From the NCBI GenBank assembly GCA_013141115.1, contig JABFRP010000002.1:2034647-2098646 (forward strand): 64,000 nucleotides of DNA. The letters are read 5' to 3'. The notes beneath the pieces are model-generated. The model saw only the letters and a program-made list of their open reading frames with translations. It did no database searches and was not told the origin of the DNA. Both the position numbers and the translations under genes were made by a program. Source of the stretch: Ferruginibacter sp. Its GTDB lineage: Bacteria; Bacteroidota; Bacteroidia; Chitinophagales; Chitinophagaceae. This document shows positions 53,445-63,553 of this stretch, piece by piece (position 1 is the stretch's first letter; every line of letters begins with the position of its first letter).

Positions 53445-54398
53445 ATGCTTAGTCAAATTCAGGTAACAGGTAATAAAGATACCCGTAGCGGTTTTGGAGA
53501 TGGTATTCTGGAAGCTGCAAGAAAGAACCCCAATATTATAGCACTAACTGCTGATCTTTTAGGCTCTATGAAATTGCAGGGATTTATTAAAGAATTTCCT
53601 GAGCGTTTTGTACAGTGCGGTATTGCCGAGGCTAATATGATTGGTATTGCAGCAGGTTTAACTATTGGTGGCAAAATTCCTTACACAACTACATTTGCAA
53701 ATTTTAGCACCGGAAGGGTGTACGATCAAATACGCCAGAGTGTTGCTTACAGCGGCAAAAATGTAAAAATTTGTGCTTCTCACGCAGGTCTTACTTTAGG
53801 TGAAGATGGTGCAACGCACCAGATTTTAGAAGATATTGGCCTAATGAAAATGTTACCGGGCATGACGGTGATTGTACCAGCCGATTATAATCAAACCAAA
53901 GCAGCTACGCAAGCTATTGCCGATTACGAAGGCCCGGTATACCTGCGTTTTGGCCGTCCGGTATGGCCCATATTTACTAAAGAAGAAGATTTTGTAATTG
54001 GAAAAGCACAACAACTTTCTGAAGGTACTGATGTAAGCATATTCGCTTGTGGTCATTTAGTTTGGAAGGCCATTGAAGCAGGTAGAATACTACAGGAAAA
54101 AGGAATTAGTGTGGAAGTAATTAATATCCATACAATAAAACCTTTAGATGTTGAAGCGGTAATGGCATCTATTAAAAAAACAAAATGCGCTGTAACGGCA
54201 GAAGAACATAATGTAATTGGCGGATTGGGTGATAGTATTGCACAGGTAGCCGCCAAACATTTCCCTATTCCTATTGAGTATATAGGCACCAATGATACTT
54301 TTGGCGAAAGCGGTAAACCTACAGAATTACTTACAAAGTATGGTTTGGACACAATTAATATTGTGGAAGCAGCAGAAAAAGTAATAGCCCGTAAATAA
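53445..54398 (+). CDS. Transketolase C-terminal subunit
   Basis: 317 residues covering only the pyrimidine-binding and C-terminal domains. It has GDGILEAARKNPNIIALTADL, RFVQCGIAEANMIGIAAGL with the cofactor-contact glutamate, and PVYLRFGRPVWP. The thiamine-diphosphate/Mg domain of full transketolase is absent, so it needs a partner N-terminal subunit (TktA-type) to interconvert pentose phosphates. In many Bacteroidota the two halves are adjacent, but here galE lies upstream and a sigma-factor gene downstream. Either the partner is elsewhere or the protein joins another E1-like subunit. Confidence 0.9.
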   Translation: MLSQIQVTGNKDTRSGFGDGILEAARKNPNIIALTADLLGSMKLQGFIKEFPERFVQCGIAEANMIGIAAGLTIGGKIPYTTTFANFSTGRVYDQIRQSVAYSGKNVKICASHAGLTLGEDGATHQILEDIGLMKMLPGMTVIVPADYNQTKAATQAIADYEGPVYLRFGRPVWPIFTKEEDFVIGKAQQLSEGTDVSIFACGHLVWKAIEAGRILQEKGISVEVINIHTIKPLDVEAVMASIKKTKCAVTAEEHNVIGGLGDSIAQVAAKHFPIPIEYIGTNDTFGESGKPTELLTKYGLDTINIVEAAEKVIARK

Positions 54399-54419
54399 TA
54401 GCATTAAACTTTTCAGTTA

Positions 54420-54447
54420 AAAACCAATCTTACCGATTGGTTTTTTT
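54420..54447 (+). terminator. Terminator of the transketolase gene
   Basis: AACCAATC (54422-54429) pairs with GATTGGTT (54435-54442), followed by a T7 run. Confidence 0.88.
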
Positions 54448-54470
54448 ATTTTTACTACCTCAATCCTTAT

Positions 54471-55022
54471 ATGGCCACACATTTAGATGATAAAGAACTG
54501 CTTATTCAGTTTGCCGAACCTGTCACAAAAGAGAGGGCGTTTACTGCTATTATAAAAAAATATCAGGAAAAATTATATTGGCATGTACGCCGGATGGTGG
54601 TGGAGCATGAAGATGCCAATGATGTATTGCAAAATATGTTTATAAAATAGTGGAAGGGGCTGGAAAACTTCAGGGAAGACAGCCAGTTGTACACCTGGTT
54701 ATACCGCATTGCCACCAACGAATCGCTCACTTTTATTGAGCAGCAAAAAAGAAAATCCTCAGTTTCGCTGGGAGATGTGGAAAATGGGCTGAGCAATAAA
54801 CTAAAAGCCAGCGAACATTTTGATGCCAATAAGCTGGAATGGAAATTACAAGTGGCCATTCAGCAATTGCCTGAAAAACAAAAAGTTGTGTTTAGCTTGA
54901 GGTATTACGATGAAATGCCTTACGAGGAAATGAGCCGGGTACTTGAAACCAGTGAAGGGGCATTAAAAGCAAGCTATCACCATGACGTAAAAAAGATTGA
55001 AGAATTTATACTTAATAATTAA
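54471..55022 (+). pseudogene. ECF-type RNA polymerase sigma factor with an in-frame TAG
   Basis: From ATG 54471 the frame reads MATHLDDKELLIQFAEP and region 2 (EHEDANDVLQNMFIK), then TAG at 54648-54650 (codon 60). It continues without a shift as WKGLENFREDSQLYTWLYRIATNE and region 4 (QLPEKQKVVFSLRYYDEMPYEEM, ETSEGALKASYHH). Full length would be 183 residues. The stop lies where ECF factors have FIKxW. Reinitiation at TTG 54687 would lack region 2. It is followed by a probable anti-sigma gene and a Spy-like gene, so the operon looks otherwise intact. It may be a sequencing error, a mutation or a stop that is read through. Confidence 0.85.
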
Positions 55023-55055
55023 ACTTTTGATAACCAACAGCGTCTCAAAAAGGTA

Positions 55056-55937
55056 ATGAACAACAGCAACAACATATTGAATGAATTAAAAGAGCTTAGT
55101 CCGCTATTGGCGGTGATAGAAAAGATAAATGTTTTTACTGTTCCTGAAGGTTATTTTGAAATGTTAGAAGAACAAATTTTGATGAATGTGAAAGAAGAAA
55201 CCGGAGGTTTTTTAAGTACTATTGCCAATCAATCTTTCAGGCAGGTGCCACAAGGCTATTTTGAAAGCCTGGCAGATAATATTTTAAATAAGATAAAAGC
55301 CCAGGATGATGCAGTAACAGAGTTAAAAGTGCTGTCGCCAATGTTACACAGCATTACAAACAAAAATGTATTTACTGTACCGCAGGGATATTTTGAAAGC
55401 CTGGCGGGTAATGTTTTAAATAAGATCACTGAGCAGGATAATGCGGCAACAGAATTGAAAGAGTTATCACCCATACTTTACAGTATTCAAAACGAAAATG
55501 TATTTACTGTACCACAAGGTTATTTCCAATCGCTATCTGCTACTATTTTAGGTAAAACAAAACCGCAGCAGGCTAAAGTAATTGCAATGAGTAGCAGACG
55601 TACCACCACTATCTTAAAATATGCTGTGGCAGCAGTTTTTACAGGTTTAATGGCATTAGGAGTATTTAAGTTTGCAGGTATTGAAGATAAGTTAGAGGCG
55701 CCTATAAACTATTCTAATGTAATGAAGACGAATGTAGATGCTGAATTGGCAAAAATATCCGATGCGGAAATACTTAGCTTTTTAAATAAAGAAGGAGTTG
55801 ATGTGGAGGCTGCAGTAGCTGTTGCCCAAATGCAGGATAAATTTGATGCCGAAGCAATTAATAGCAACGACAAAAAAGCGGAAAGCAATGAAATTGACGA
55901 ATTGCTTAACCAGCTAGATGATAAACAAATGAATTAA
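55056..55937 (+). CDS. Membrane-anchored probable anti-sigma factor with four internal repeats
   Basis: 293 residues. The cytoplasmic part contains four copies of a motif like NVFTVPQGYFESLAGNVL (starting near residues 24, 59, 102 and 147), three of them preceded by ELKELSPLL-type sequence. The repeats are clear in DNA too. One membrane helix follows (TTTILKYAVAAVFTGLMALGVF, about 180-205), then an acidic outer domain. Position directly after an ECF sigma gene (34-nt gap) and before a Spy-like gene implies anti-sigma function. No zinc-finger motif is visible. Confidence 0.75.
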   Translation: MNNSNNILNELKELSPLLAVIEKINVFTVPEGYFEMLEEQILMNVKEETGGFLSTIANQSFRQVPQGYFESLADNILNKIKAQDDAVTELKVLSPMLHSITNKNVFTVPQGYFESLAGNVLNKITEQDNAATELKELSPILYSIQNENVFTVPQGYFQSLSATILGKTKPQQAKVIAMSSRRTTTILKYAVAAVFTGLMALGVFKFAGIEDKLEAPINYSNVMKTNVDAELAKISDAEILSFLNKEGVDVEAAVAVAQMQDKFDAEAINSNDKKAESNEIDELLNQLDDKQMN

Positions 55938-55947
55938 ATATAGTAAA

Positions 55948-56367
55948 ATGAAAAAGATATTATTTTTTTTAATAGTGATATTTGCCGGTATAAGTACAGT
56001 TAGTGCTCAGGCTTCTGACGATGCAGATGCGGCAAAACAAAAGGAAAAGCTACAAGCCTTGTATGTGGCTTTTATAACTCAAAAATTAGAGCTTACTGCA
56101 ACTGAAGCACAAGTATTTTGGCCAGTGCATAACGACTTTGATAAAGAGGTAAAAGGAGTAGATTTGAATTTGCCTGAATTAACAAGGGAACAAAAAATTC
56201 TGGACATCAAAAAAAGATACGAGCCAAAATTCAGTAAAATATTATCAGACCCTAAAAGAGTGGATAGACTTTTCAGGCTTAACGGAGAGTTTAGAAAAAA
56301 ACTTACCGAACGTTTCCGCAAACAAAATTTAAATCAACAAAGGCCCAAGTTAAGAAGAGGCATTTAA
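55948..56367 (+). CDS. Spy/CpxP-like periplasmic protein
   Basis: 139 residues with signal peptide (FLIVIFAGISTVSAQA). The mature part is helical and highly charged. The LTATEAQVFWPVHNDFDKEV and LSDPKRVDRLFRLNGEFRKKL segments resemble the LTxxQ-type helices of Spy/CpxP chaperones, which sense envelope stress or bind metals. It is 10 nt after the probable anti-sigma gene and is likely the third gene of a sigma/anti-sigma/sensor operon. Confidence 0.8.
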   Translation: MKKILFFLIVIFAGISTVSAQASDDADAAKQKEKLQALYVAFITQKLELTATEAQVFWPVHNDFDKEVKGVDLNLPELTREQKILDIKKRYEPKFSKILSDPKRVDRLFRLNGEFRKKLTERFRKQNLNQQRPKLRRGI

Positions 56368-56392
56368 AATACCTTAATACAATCTAAGTAAT

Positions 56393-56419
56393 AAAAAACT
56401 CCCATATTGGGAGTTTTTT
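56393..56419 (+). terminator. Terminator of the sigma operon
   Basis: AAAAAACTCCC (56393-56403) pairs with GGGAGTTTTTT (56409-56419) around a 5-nt loop. Confidence 0.9.
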
Positions 56420-56509
56420 ATTATCATAAAGTAAACAATACAATCTATTTTAATAATTCTCAAAAACTGAATAAGATTTTATTAACTTGTGGTTATAAAA
56501 ACTTATTTA

Positions 56510-59500
56510 ATGAAAAAATATTTATTACTTTTTGCTGTTATAATTTCTACCTTATTTTTTTGTCGGTGTACTTTAAAACAGAATTCACCTTCAACTTTAA
56601 ATGTAGAAGCAGTAAATGCTAACGAAAATGAAGAAAAGGAAGACGGAATAAGAGAAACACAGGAAATGGAATTTGAAATGACCAAGGATATTTCCTTAGG
56701 TTACGTTCCCAAAGACAGGCTTATAAAAGCTTATGAAAATTTAATGGAGGATAGAAAAATAGCAGTAAATAACTCTACTGCAGCATTAACCTGGATAGAG
56801 AGAGGGCCCAATACAGATATCATTGGCCCCAGTAATGGTAATACCAGGGGTACACAGGTTGCATCAGATGCAGTGACGAGTGGTAGAATGCGTGCTGTTT
56901 TAGTAGATCTGGCAGATGCTTCGGTTTGGGCAGGTAGCATAAGCGGCGGGCTGTGGCACAATACCAATATAGCCTCAACATCTGCTGCAAACTGGTTGTT
57001 GGTAAACGATTTTTTGGGTAACCTGGCTGTATCAAGCATTTGTCAGGATCCTACAAATACCGATGTCATGTATTTTGGTACAGGTGAAAAAACTTTTAAT
57101 TCAGATGCTGTAAGAGGGGCAGGAATATGGAAAAGTACCAATCATGGTGTATCATGGTCACTTTTAGCCAGCACTTCGGCATTTAATAATATTTCTAAAG
57201 TTTTATGCGATGCTTCTGGTAATGTATATGCAACATCAATGGGTTTATTTGGTGCCAACGGTGTTTTGCGTTCAACTGATGGAGGCACAACGTGGACTAC
57301 AATTACTCCAACAGGTCTTACCGCATTTGCTACCGAAATGAAATTAAGCAATACCGGCAGGTTACATATAGTTTGCGGTTACCGGCTTCAGGGGGGTACT
57401 TCTGGTTATAGATACACCGACAACCCTGCAACAGTTACATCAGCCACTTGGACGGCACCAGCTACAACTTTTCCTACAGATTATAATACAGAATTGGCTG
57501 TAGCCGGAAATACGCTGTATGCAGAACCTGCAAATGCCAGTTATTTAGTACCAACAATTTATAAATCAACAGATGGGGGTGCTAACTGGGCTGCTACTAT
57601 AACATCTCCTCCCGGCGGATCAGCAGAGCCATCCATTCTTCCCGGTGCACAAGGCTGGTATGATTTAGCCATTGGTGTAGATCCTGCTGATCCTAACATT
57701 GTAATTGCCGGTGGATTAAATTTTTATCGCAGTACAAATGGAGGATCCACATGGACACAAATTTCCAGGTGGGTGGGAACAACACTTAATTATGTGCATG
57801 CAGATCATCATGCAGTGGTATGGAATGGCACTCAAGTGCTATTGGCAACAGATGGCGGATTATTTTACTCAAATGATAATGGTGCAACTTTTACAGATAG
57901 GAATGATGGGTTAAGATTAAAACAATTTTTTTCTTGTGCTATCCATCCTACAACTACAAACTATTTTATTGCGGGTGCCCAGGATAATGGCACACATCAG
58001 CTTAGCAATGCTGGTCTTAGTGGTAGCGTAGAAGTAGTAGGTGGAGACGGCTCTTATACACATATTGATCAAAATGAACCACAGTATCAATTTAGTGGGT
58101 TTACCCGTAGTAGTTATTTACGCAGTACAGATGGCGGAGCCAGCTGGGGTGGTGTTACTTACTCCACTACTTTAGGTCAGTTTATTAATCCAACCGATTA
58201 TGATGATATTGGTAATAAAATGTACACCAGCTCAACCGCAGGTACTTATGTTAGGTGGGAGAATCCACAAACAGGTTCCACCTTTACACCTGTAACAGTT
58301 GCTGCATTTAATAGTAGTTCAGTATTAAGTGTTCAGGTATCTCCGTATACAGCTAACAGGGTGTTTTTTGGTACTACAGGCGGAAGAGTGGTAAAGGTTG
58401 ATAATGCACATTTAGCCACCCCAACCGCAACTAACATCACTGGTAGTGGAATGAGTGCCAGTACAGTGTCGTGTGTTGCTGTTGGTACTACAGATAATAA
58501 TTTGATAGCCACATTCTCTAATTACGGAGCAACCCATGTTTGGGCAAGTACAACAGGCGGAGGTACTTCCGGCTGGACAAATATCAGCGGTAACCTGCCA
58601 GATATCCCTGTAAGATGGGCTATGTTTTACCCCGAAGACAATACTAAAGCAATGGTTGCAACCGAAATGGGCGTTTATGAAACTGATCTTATAAATGGCG
58701 CTTCAACAGTGTGGGTGCAAAATTCCAGCTTCCCTGTTGTAAAAACAAATATGTTGCAGTACAGGAAAAGTGATGGAACTGTTATAGCTGCTACACATGG
58801 CCGAGGCTTGTGGACTGCCACCATTCCATTAACCCCATTGGTGAGATTTGCTACTGGTTATAATTACCAGTCAGAGGCTACAACTGCCACCACGGGTACC
58901 TGTAGAAATTACAGAGATTACACTATTAATATGAATATTGACCAGGCGCCAACTGGTAATGCTAATATTACAGTGAATGTTGCAGGTGGTGCTACTGCAA
59001 CTCAGGGTATAGATTTCGATGTCACTACCAATGGTAACTTTACAACACCTTCCAACACGCTAACATTTGCAAACGGTTCTACCACACCTCAGCCGGTAAC
59101 TATAAGAATTTATAATGATGCTGAAATTGAAAGCGAAGAATTTTTTACATTAACCTATACTATTGGCGGCGGTACCAACGCAACTGCTGCACCTAGCAGT
59201 GCTTCTTACACTTTTACCATCCCGGATAATGATGTTGCACCGGTAGTTACTACATACAACGGCTCTTTTGCAGTAGGTACTGCTAACACAACACTAACCA
59301 CCCAATCTCCTTTCAGGAGTAATTTGCAAAAATTCAGAATTCAATATCTTTTTACGGCAGCTGAACTGAATGCTGCAGGAATAACCGGTGCCGGTAATAT
59401 TACCTCAATGGCTATTAACGTTACTACAAAAAACAGCACACAGCCGTACACTGGTTTTACTATTGGTATGACCAGCACATCCGCCACAAATTTATCTACA

Positions 59501-60814
59501 GGTTTTGTATCCAATGCGCTAACGCAGGTATATACAGGTAACTACGCATCAGTAGCAGGAAGTAATTTGTTTAATTTTACCGCCCCTTTTGTGTGGGATG
59601 GCATTTCAAATGTGGTTGTAAATTTCTGTTTTGATAATGCGCCAAATCCTGCCGATGCAGCGGCGGATGTTGTAGATGCGACAGCAGCACCTTTAGGGGT
59701 AGGGATAAGAGCAAGTACATACTCCAACTCAGTAATAGGGGCTGGTTGCTCATTAGCTGCTGCGTTTATTTCAGATGTAAGAATTACCGCAACTTTTGGA
59801 GCATTATCTGCCAGTAATCCAGTAGAAACAGTGCTTAATAGCAATCGTACTGAATTTATTCCAAATAATGGTACTTACCACTTTTACACCGGTCAAAATA
59901 TATTAAGCAGAATTAACGGAGCATCTGCCAACCTTGGTTGTGTATCATCAAATGTTTTTGAAGCAGGCAATACCTGGCAATCATTTAATGCCGGATTTAG
60001 ATCTCAAAAAGTAGTGGAGATTATTCCAACTACTAATAGCGGAGCATCTTACACTGTGGGATTGTATTTTACCGCAGCAGAATTAGCAGGTCAAACTCCT
60101 GCCAACTTGAAAATTGCAAAAACTAATGCAGCTACAATGTCTGCTGCCGATGGATCAAATACAACTGTTGCGCCTACTGTAGCTACTGCATTTGGTACAG
60201 GTTATTTGTTTACCGCAACATTTACCGGATTCTCCAAATTCTTTTTAACAAACGAAAATGTAGTACTTCCGGTTACATTAATTTCATTTAGTGGTATACT
60301 AAATGCTCAAAAGTATTCTCAACTGCAATGGCGTGTTACTGATCAATATAGCTTGAAAAATTTTGAAGTGCAGCGAAGTTATGATGGAGTTCAGTTCACA
60401 ACTGCAGGTTCTGTGGATGCGTTGCAAAATTCTTCAACAGTAAAAGATTATGGCTTTACAGATCCCTTATTGGCAAAACCGGTTAATTATTACCGCCTTA
60501 AAATGATTGATGATAATGGCCGGTTTAGATTTAGTGATATTATTAAAATAGAAAACACTAATTCTAAGCTATTTGTGCAGGTATTAAAAAATCCGGTTAG
60601 CGATAATATTTCTTTACTGATTAATAATACAAAAAAAGAAAAAATTGCTGTGGCTTTAATTAATACTTCTGGTCAAATAGTAAGCAGGTGGGATATTGGG
60701 AAAGCAGATGGAAGTGTATCATTGCCTTTTCAAAATACAGTTGCAAAAGGGATATACATTTTACAGGTAATTAGTACTAATAAAACCGAAAGCTTTAAAA
60801 TTACTAAGCTTTAA
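56510..60814 (+). CDS. Large secreted protein with BNR/sortilin-like propeller, Calx-beta domain and T9SS sorting domain
   Basis: 1434 residues from ATG 56510. Signal region MKKYLLLFAVIISTLFFC. Residues about 90-760 hold repeated Asp-box-like motifs (STDGGTTWTT, STDGGANWAA, STNGGSTWTQ, STDGGASWGG), as in sortilin/sialidase-type propellers. A Calx-beta domain follows (about 780-900, TATQGIDFDVTTNG and DAEIESEEFFTLTY), then a beta-rich region. The last 80 residues (LKNPVSDNISLLINN ... GIYILQVIS) are a type A T9SS C-terminal domain for export and surface attachment. Terminators flank it, so it is monocistronic. The role is probably adhesion or an unrecognised hydrolysis. Confidence 0.88.
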   Translation: MKKYLLLFAVIISTLFFCRCTLKQNSPSTLNVEAVNANENEEKEDGIRETQEMEFEMTKDISLGYVPKDRLIKAYENLMEDRKIAVNNSTAALTWIERGPNTDIIGPSNGNTRGTQVASDAVTSGRMRAVLVDLADASVWAGSISGGLWHNTNIASTSAANWLLVNDFLGNLAVSSICQDPTNTDVMYFGTGEKTFNSDAVRGAGIWKSTNHGVSWSLLASTSAFNNISKVLCDASGNVYATSMGLFGANGVLRSTDGGTTWTTITPTGLTAFATEMKLSNTGRLHIVCGYRLQGGTSGYRYTDNPATVTSATWTAPATTFPTDYNTELAVAGNTLYAEPANASYLVPTIYKSTDGGANWAATITSPPGGSAEPSILPGAQGWYDLAIGVDPADPNIVIAGGLNFYRSTNGGSTWTQISRWVGTTLNYVHADHHAVVWNGTQVLLATDGGLFYSNDNGATFTDRNDGLRLKQFFSCAIHPTTTNYFIAGAQDNGTHQLSNAGLSGSVEVVGGDGSYTHIDQNEPQYQFSGFTRSSYLRSTDGGASWGGVTYSTTLGQFINPTDYDDIGNKMYTSSTAGTYVRWENPQTGSTFTPVTVAAFNSSSVLSVQVSPYTANRVFFGTTGGRVVKVDNAHLATPTATNITGSGMSASTVSCVAVGTTDNNLIATFSNYGATHVWASTTGGGTSGWTNISGNLPDIPVRWAMFYPEDNTKAMVATEMGVYETDLINGASTVWVQNSSFPVVKTNMLQYRKSDGTVIAATHGRGLWTATIPLTPLVRFATGYNYQSEATTATTGTCRNYRDYTINMNIDQAPTGNANITVNVAGGATATQGIDFDVTTNGNFTTPSNTLTFANGSTTPQPVTIRIYNDAEIESEEFFTLTYTIGGGTNATAAPSSASYTFTIPDNDVAPVVTTYNGSFAVGTANTTLTTQSPFRSNLQKFRIQYLFTAAELNAAGITGAGNITSMAINVTTKNSTQPYTGFTIGMTSTSATNLSTGFVSNALTQVYTGNYASVAGSNLFNFTAPFVWDGISNVVVNFCFDNAPNPADAAADVVDATAAPLGVGIRASTYSNSVIGAGCSLAAAFISDVRITATFGALSASNPVETVLNSNRTEFIPNNGTYHFYTGQNILSRINGASANLGCVSSNVFEAGNTWQSFNAGFRSQKVVEIIPTTNSGASYTVGLYFTAAELAGQTPANLKIAKTNAATMSAADGSNTTVAPTVATAFGTGYLFTATFTGFSKFFLTNENVVLPVTLISFSGILNAQKYSQLQWRVTDQYSLKNFEVQRSYDGVQFTTAGSVDALQNSSTVKDYGFTDPLLAKPVNYYRLKMIDDNGRFRFSDIIKIENTNSKLFVQVLKNPVSDNISLLINNTKKEKIAVALINTSGQIVSRWDIGKADGSVSLPFQNTVAKGIYILQVISTNKTESFKITKL

Positions 60815-60830
60815 ATAATTCCTTTTTGGG

Positions 60831-60864
60831 AAAGCCTGCTTTTAAAACAAGCAGGCTTTTTTTT
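60831..60864 (+). terminator. Terminator after the large T9SS protein gene
   Basis: AAAGCCTGCTT (60831-60841) pairs exactly with AAGCAGGCTTT (60849-60859), followed by more T residues. Confidence 0.92.
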
Positions 60865-60896
60865 ATCGTTAGAATTAATTTTATAAAAGAACAACA

Positions 60897-61397
60897 ATGG
60901 TGAAATATTTTTTTTGCGCTTTTTTATTAGCAGGTAGTTTATTTTCCTGCGCCCAATCAAATGTAATAGTTAAAAAAGTACATAGTTTTTATATAGAGCG
61001 TTCTGCCGGAAATATTGCGGTAGATAAAAATGGCAATGAACTACAGCCTGCAACAGATACTGTGATTCAGGTGTACGTTGAATCATTTGCTAAAAATATT
61101 ATTTGGGATACTGCATGGATAGGTACTAAAAGTTACTTGATAATTACTCAGGCAATAACACAAGGCGTTGTTGAAGCAGGTGTTCAAAAAGAAGGTGGTA
61201 AGCGTGCTGTTATTGAAGGAGGGAAGGGTATTTATGTTTGGCAACTGTATTTGCAACCATTAAACAATACAGCTGATAATAAAAACAAAATAAAAGCGAA
61301 AGAAAAAGAGATACTACTTAAGGGGAAATACAAAGGAATGGTTTTTTTGCAAAAAGCAGGTAAACCTGTTCAGCTTGAAACCATTCCTTCTGTTTAA
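60897..61397 (+). CDS. Lipoprotein of unknown function
   Basis: 166 residues. The signal MVKYFFCAFLLAGSLFSC ends at an acylated cysteine. The mature part is mostly beta (VIQVYVESFAKNIIWDTAWIGTKSYLII, GIYVWQLYLQPL) with a lysine-rich loop near residue 130. No family recognised. It converges on atpA with only 7 nt between the stop codons and no hairpin between them, so the two transcripts overlap at their ends. Confidence 0.75.
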   Translation: MVKYFFCAFLLAGSLFSCAQSNVIVKKVHSFYIERSAGNIAVDKNGNELQPATDTVIQVYVESFAKNIIWDTAWIGTKSYLIITQAITQGVVEAGVQKEGGKRAVIEGGKGIYVWQLYLQPLNNTADNKNKIKAKEKEILLKGKYKGMVFLQKAGKPVQLETIPSV

Positions 61398-61404
61398 TTT
61401 TTTA

Positions 61405-62982
61405 TTATTTATACTGTGCCGTTAAACTTTGTGCCAGCTCAGTTACTTTTTTAATTCCGTCATCAGACAAATTGCCTTTTTTAAATTCGGCTAAAACCTC
61501 AGGGTGTTTGTTATCCATTTCCATTAAAAAATGTTCTTCAAAAGCTTTTACATTTTTTACGGCAACATCTCTTAATAAACCTTGTGTACCTAAGTAAATA
61601 ATGGCTACTTGTTTTTCTACCGACATCGGGGAATATTGTAACTGCTTTAATATCTCCACGTTTCTTGCTCCTTTATCAATTACATTTTTTGTAGCAGCAT
61701 CCAAATCGCCACCAAATTTAGAGAAGGCTTCCAACTCACGGTAAAGTGCCTGATCTAATTTAAGTGTACCGGCAACTTTTTTCATGGATTTAATTTGTGC
61801 ATTACCACCCACACGGCTTACTGATATACCTACGTTTATGGCGGGGCGAATACCTGCGTTAAACAAGTTACCTTCCAAAAATATTTGTCCGTCGGTAATA
61901 GAAATTACGTTAGTAGGAATGTATGCAGAAACGTCACCTGCCTGAGTTTCAATAATTGGTAAAGCAGTTAAACTCCCTCCACCTTTTACTAAATGTTTAA
62001 TACTTGCAGGTAAATCGTTCATCTGTGCAGCGATGTCGTCTTTAGCGATAACTTTTGCAGCTCTTTCTAATAAACGACTGTGTAAGTAGAATACATCACC
62101 GGGATAAGCTTCACGACCTGGCGGACGACGCAGTAATAAAGACACCTCACGGTAAGCCACAGCCTGTTTAGAAAGATCATCATAAATAATCAAAGCTGGC
62201 CTTCCGGTATCACGGAAAAACTCCCCAATAGCTGCACCCGCAAACGGAGCATAGAATTGCAGAGGTGCAGGATCTGATGCAGAAGCGGCTACAATAGTTG
62301 TGTAAACCATTGCCCCATGCTCTTCCAGTGTTTTCATGATACCTGCAATAGTACTTGCTTTTTGCCCGATAGCTACATAAATACAATATACAGGCTTTCC
62401 TGCTGCATAAAATTCTTTTTGATTAATAATGGTATCAACTGCAATTGCAGTTTTACCAGTTTGGCGGTCACCAATAATTAACTCACGCTGACCACGGCCA
62501 ATAGGTATCATGGCATCAATAGCTTTAATGCCTGTTTGTAATGGCTCTTTAACCGGCTCCCTGAAAATTACCCCAGGTGCTTTACGCTCCAGCGGCATTT
62601 CATATAGTTCTCCTTTTAATGGCCCCTTGCCGTCAATGGGTTCGCCCAAAGTATTAATAACACGACCGCTCATTCCTTCACCTACCTTAATAGATGCGAT
62701 TTGCCCGGTACGTTTTACTTTATCACCTTCTTTAATTTCTGCACTGTCACCCATCAATACCACACCCACATTATCTTCTTCCAGGTTAAGGGCAATAGCT
62801 TTTACGCCATTGTCAAATTCTACCAGTTCACCGGAACGAACATTGTTCAATCCGTAAACACGGGCAATACCATCACCCACCTGCAATACGGTTCCTACTT
62901 CCTCCAGGCTTGCAGAAGCATTGAAGTTGCTTAGTTGCTGGCGGAGAATCGCCGAAATTTCATCTGGTTTAATTTCTACCAT
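61405..62982 (-). CDS. atpA: F1Fo ATP synthase subunit alpha, isolated from the rest of the operon
   Basis: 525 residues, the usual length. The N-terminal delta-binding helix is [13 protein letters not shown]. The nucleotide-binding P loop is [13 protein letters not shown] (about 170). The catalytic-site arginine finger lies in [12 protein letters not shown] (about 375). The F1 alpha subunit normally sits between atpH and atpG in Bacteroidota. Here it stands alone, about 60 kb from atpBEFH, with no atpG next to it. It has its own good promoter (63029-63060). Nothing in the sequence suggests a defect. Confidence 0.97.
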   Translation of the reverse strand: MVEIKPDEISAILRQQLSNFNASASLEEVGTVLQVGDGIARVYGLNNVRSGELVEFDNGVKAIALNLEEDNVGVVLMGDSAEIKEGDKVKRTGQIASIKVGEGMSGRVINTLGEPIDGKGPLKGELYEMPLERKAPGVIFREPVKEPLQTGIKAIDAMIPIGRGQRELIIGDRQTGKTAIAVDTIINQKEFYAAGKPVYCIYVAIGQKASTIAGIMKTLEEHGAMVYTTIVAASASDPAPLQFYAPFAGAAIGEFFRDTGRPALIIYDDLSKQAVAYREVSLLLRRPPGREAYPGDVFYLHSRLLERAAKVIAKDDIAAQMNDLPASIKHLVKGGGSLTALPIIETQAGDVSAYIPTNVISITDGQIFLEGNLFNAGIRPAINVGISVSRVGGNAQIKSMKKVAGTLKLDQALYRELEAFSKFGGDLDAATKNVIDKGARNVEILKQLQYSPMSVEKQVAIIYLGTQGLLRDVAVKNVKAFEEHFLMEMDNKHPEVLAEFKKGNLSDDGIKKVTELAQSLTAQYK

Positions 62983-63028
62983 AAAATATCAATTAATAAA
63001 TTATTATAAAGGCTAATTTTTCAGGCTG

Positions 63029-63060
63029 CAAAGGTAGGGCCTGCTGTTGGGAATGTCAAA
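63029..63060 (-). promoter_or_regulatory. Promoter of atpA
   Basis: On the minus strand TTTG (63060-63057) and TACCTTTG (63036-63029) are separated by 20 nt, a full match to the Bacteroidota -33 TTTG / -7 TAnnTTTG promoter. The atpA ATG is 47 nt downstream of the -7 element. This independent promoter supports true separation of atpA from the Fo-delta operon. Confidence 0.65.
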
Positions 63061-63553
63061 AAAAATGGCAGATTTAAAAAATGAACCAGGAAAAACGGAG
63101 TTTATAGTTTTTGGCAAAGGGGTTAATTGAAACTGCACCTAAAATAAAAAGATATCCGGCTAACCTGTAAAAGTTTAAGATTTGAATATTAGCTAAACCT
63201 TTCTCATTAATGCTGAATAATATTAAACAAAACATATACTGTTACCTGAGAATTTTAATAGCATAATAAATAATTATTTTAATCAAAAACTATATTACAG
63301 AGATTTAGCTGTATTCAATAATAAATAGGTGAATTTTTCTTTCAAAAAATCAAAAAAATATTGGTTCAATATGTAAAAAGGTGTAATTTCCCGTTTCTAT
63401 TTTATTTTGATAACAATAATTTTTTGTTTAATCTCAATTTTAAATAGCTGCTTTTAATCCGTTTTTTATAAGAACCAAGACTAATTTTCCCGGATAAGAT
63501 TCTAAACTATTAACTAAAACGTTCACTCAATTTCAAACTAACAAACAAACATT
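63061..63553. other. AT-rich intergenic region without a gene
   Basis: About 490 nt between the atpA promoter and the protease gene. It is very AT-rich with many short A and T runs. I see no convincing RNA structure, phased array or promoter. A 21-codon frame at 63065-63130 has no support. It may be a long leader of the downstream gene. Confidence 0.6.

Noticed and set aside
54687..55022. Separate small gene starting at TTG inside the sigma factor
   Set aside because: It is the in-frame remainder of the sigma factor after the TAG and lacks region 2.
63065..63130. 21-codon frame after the atpA promoter
   Set aside because: Too short, with no coupling or family support.
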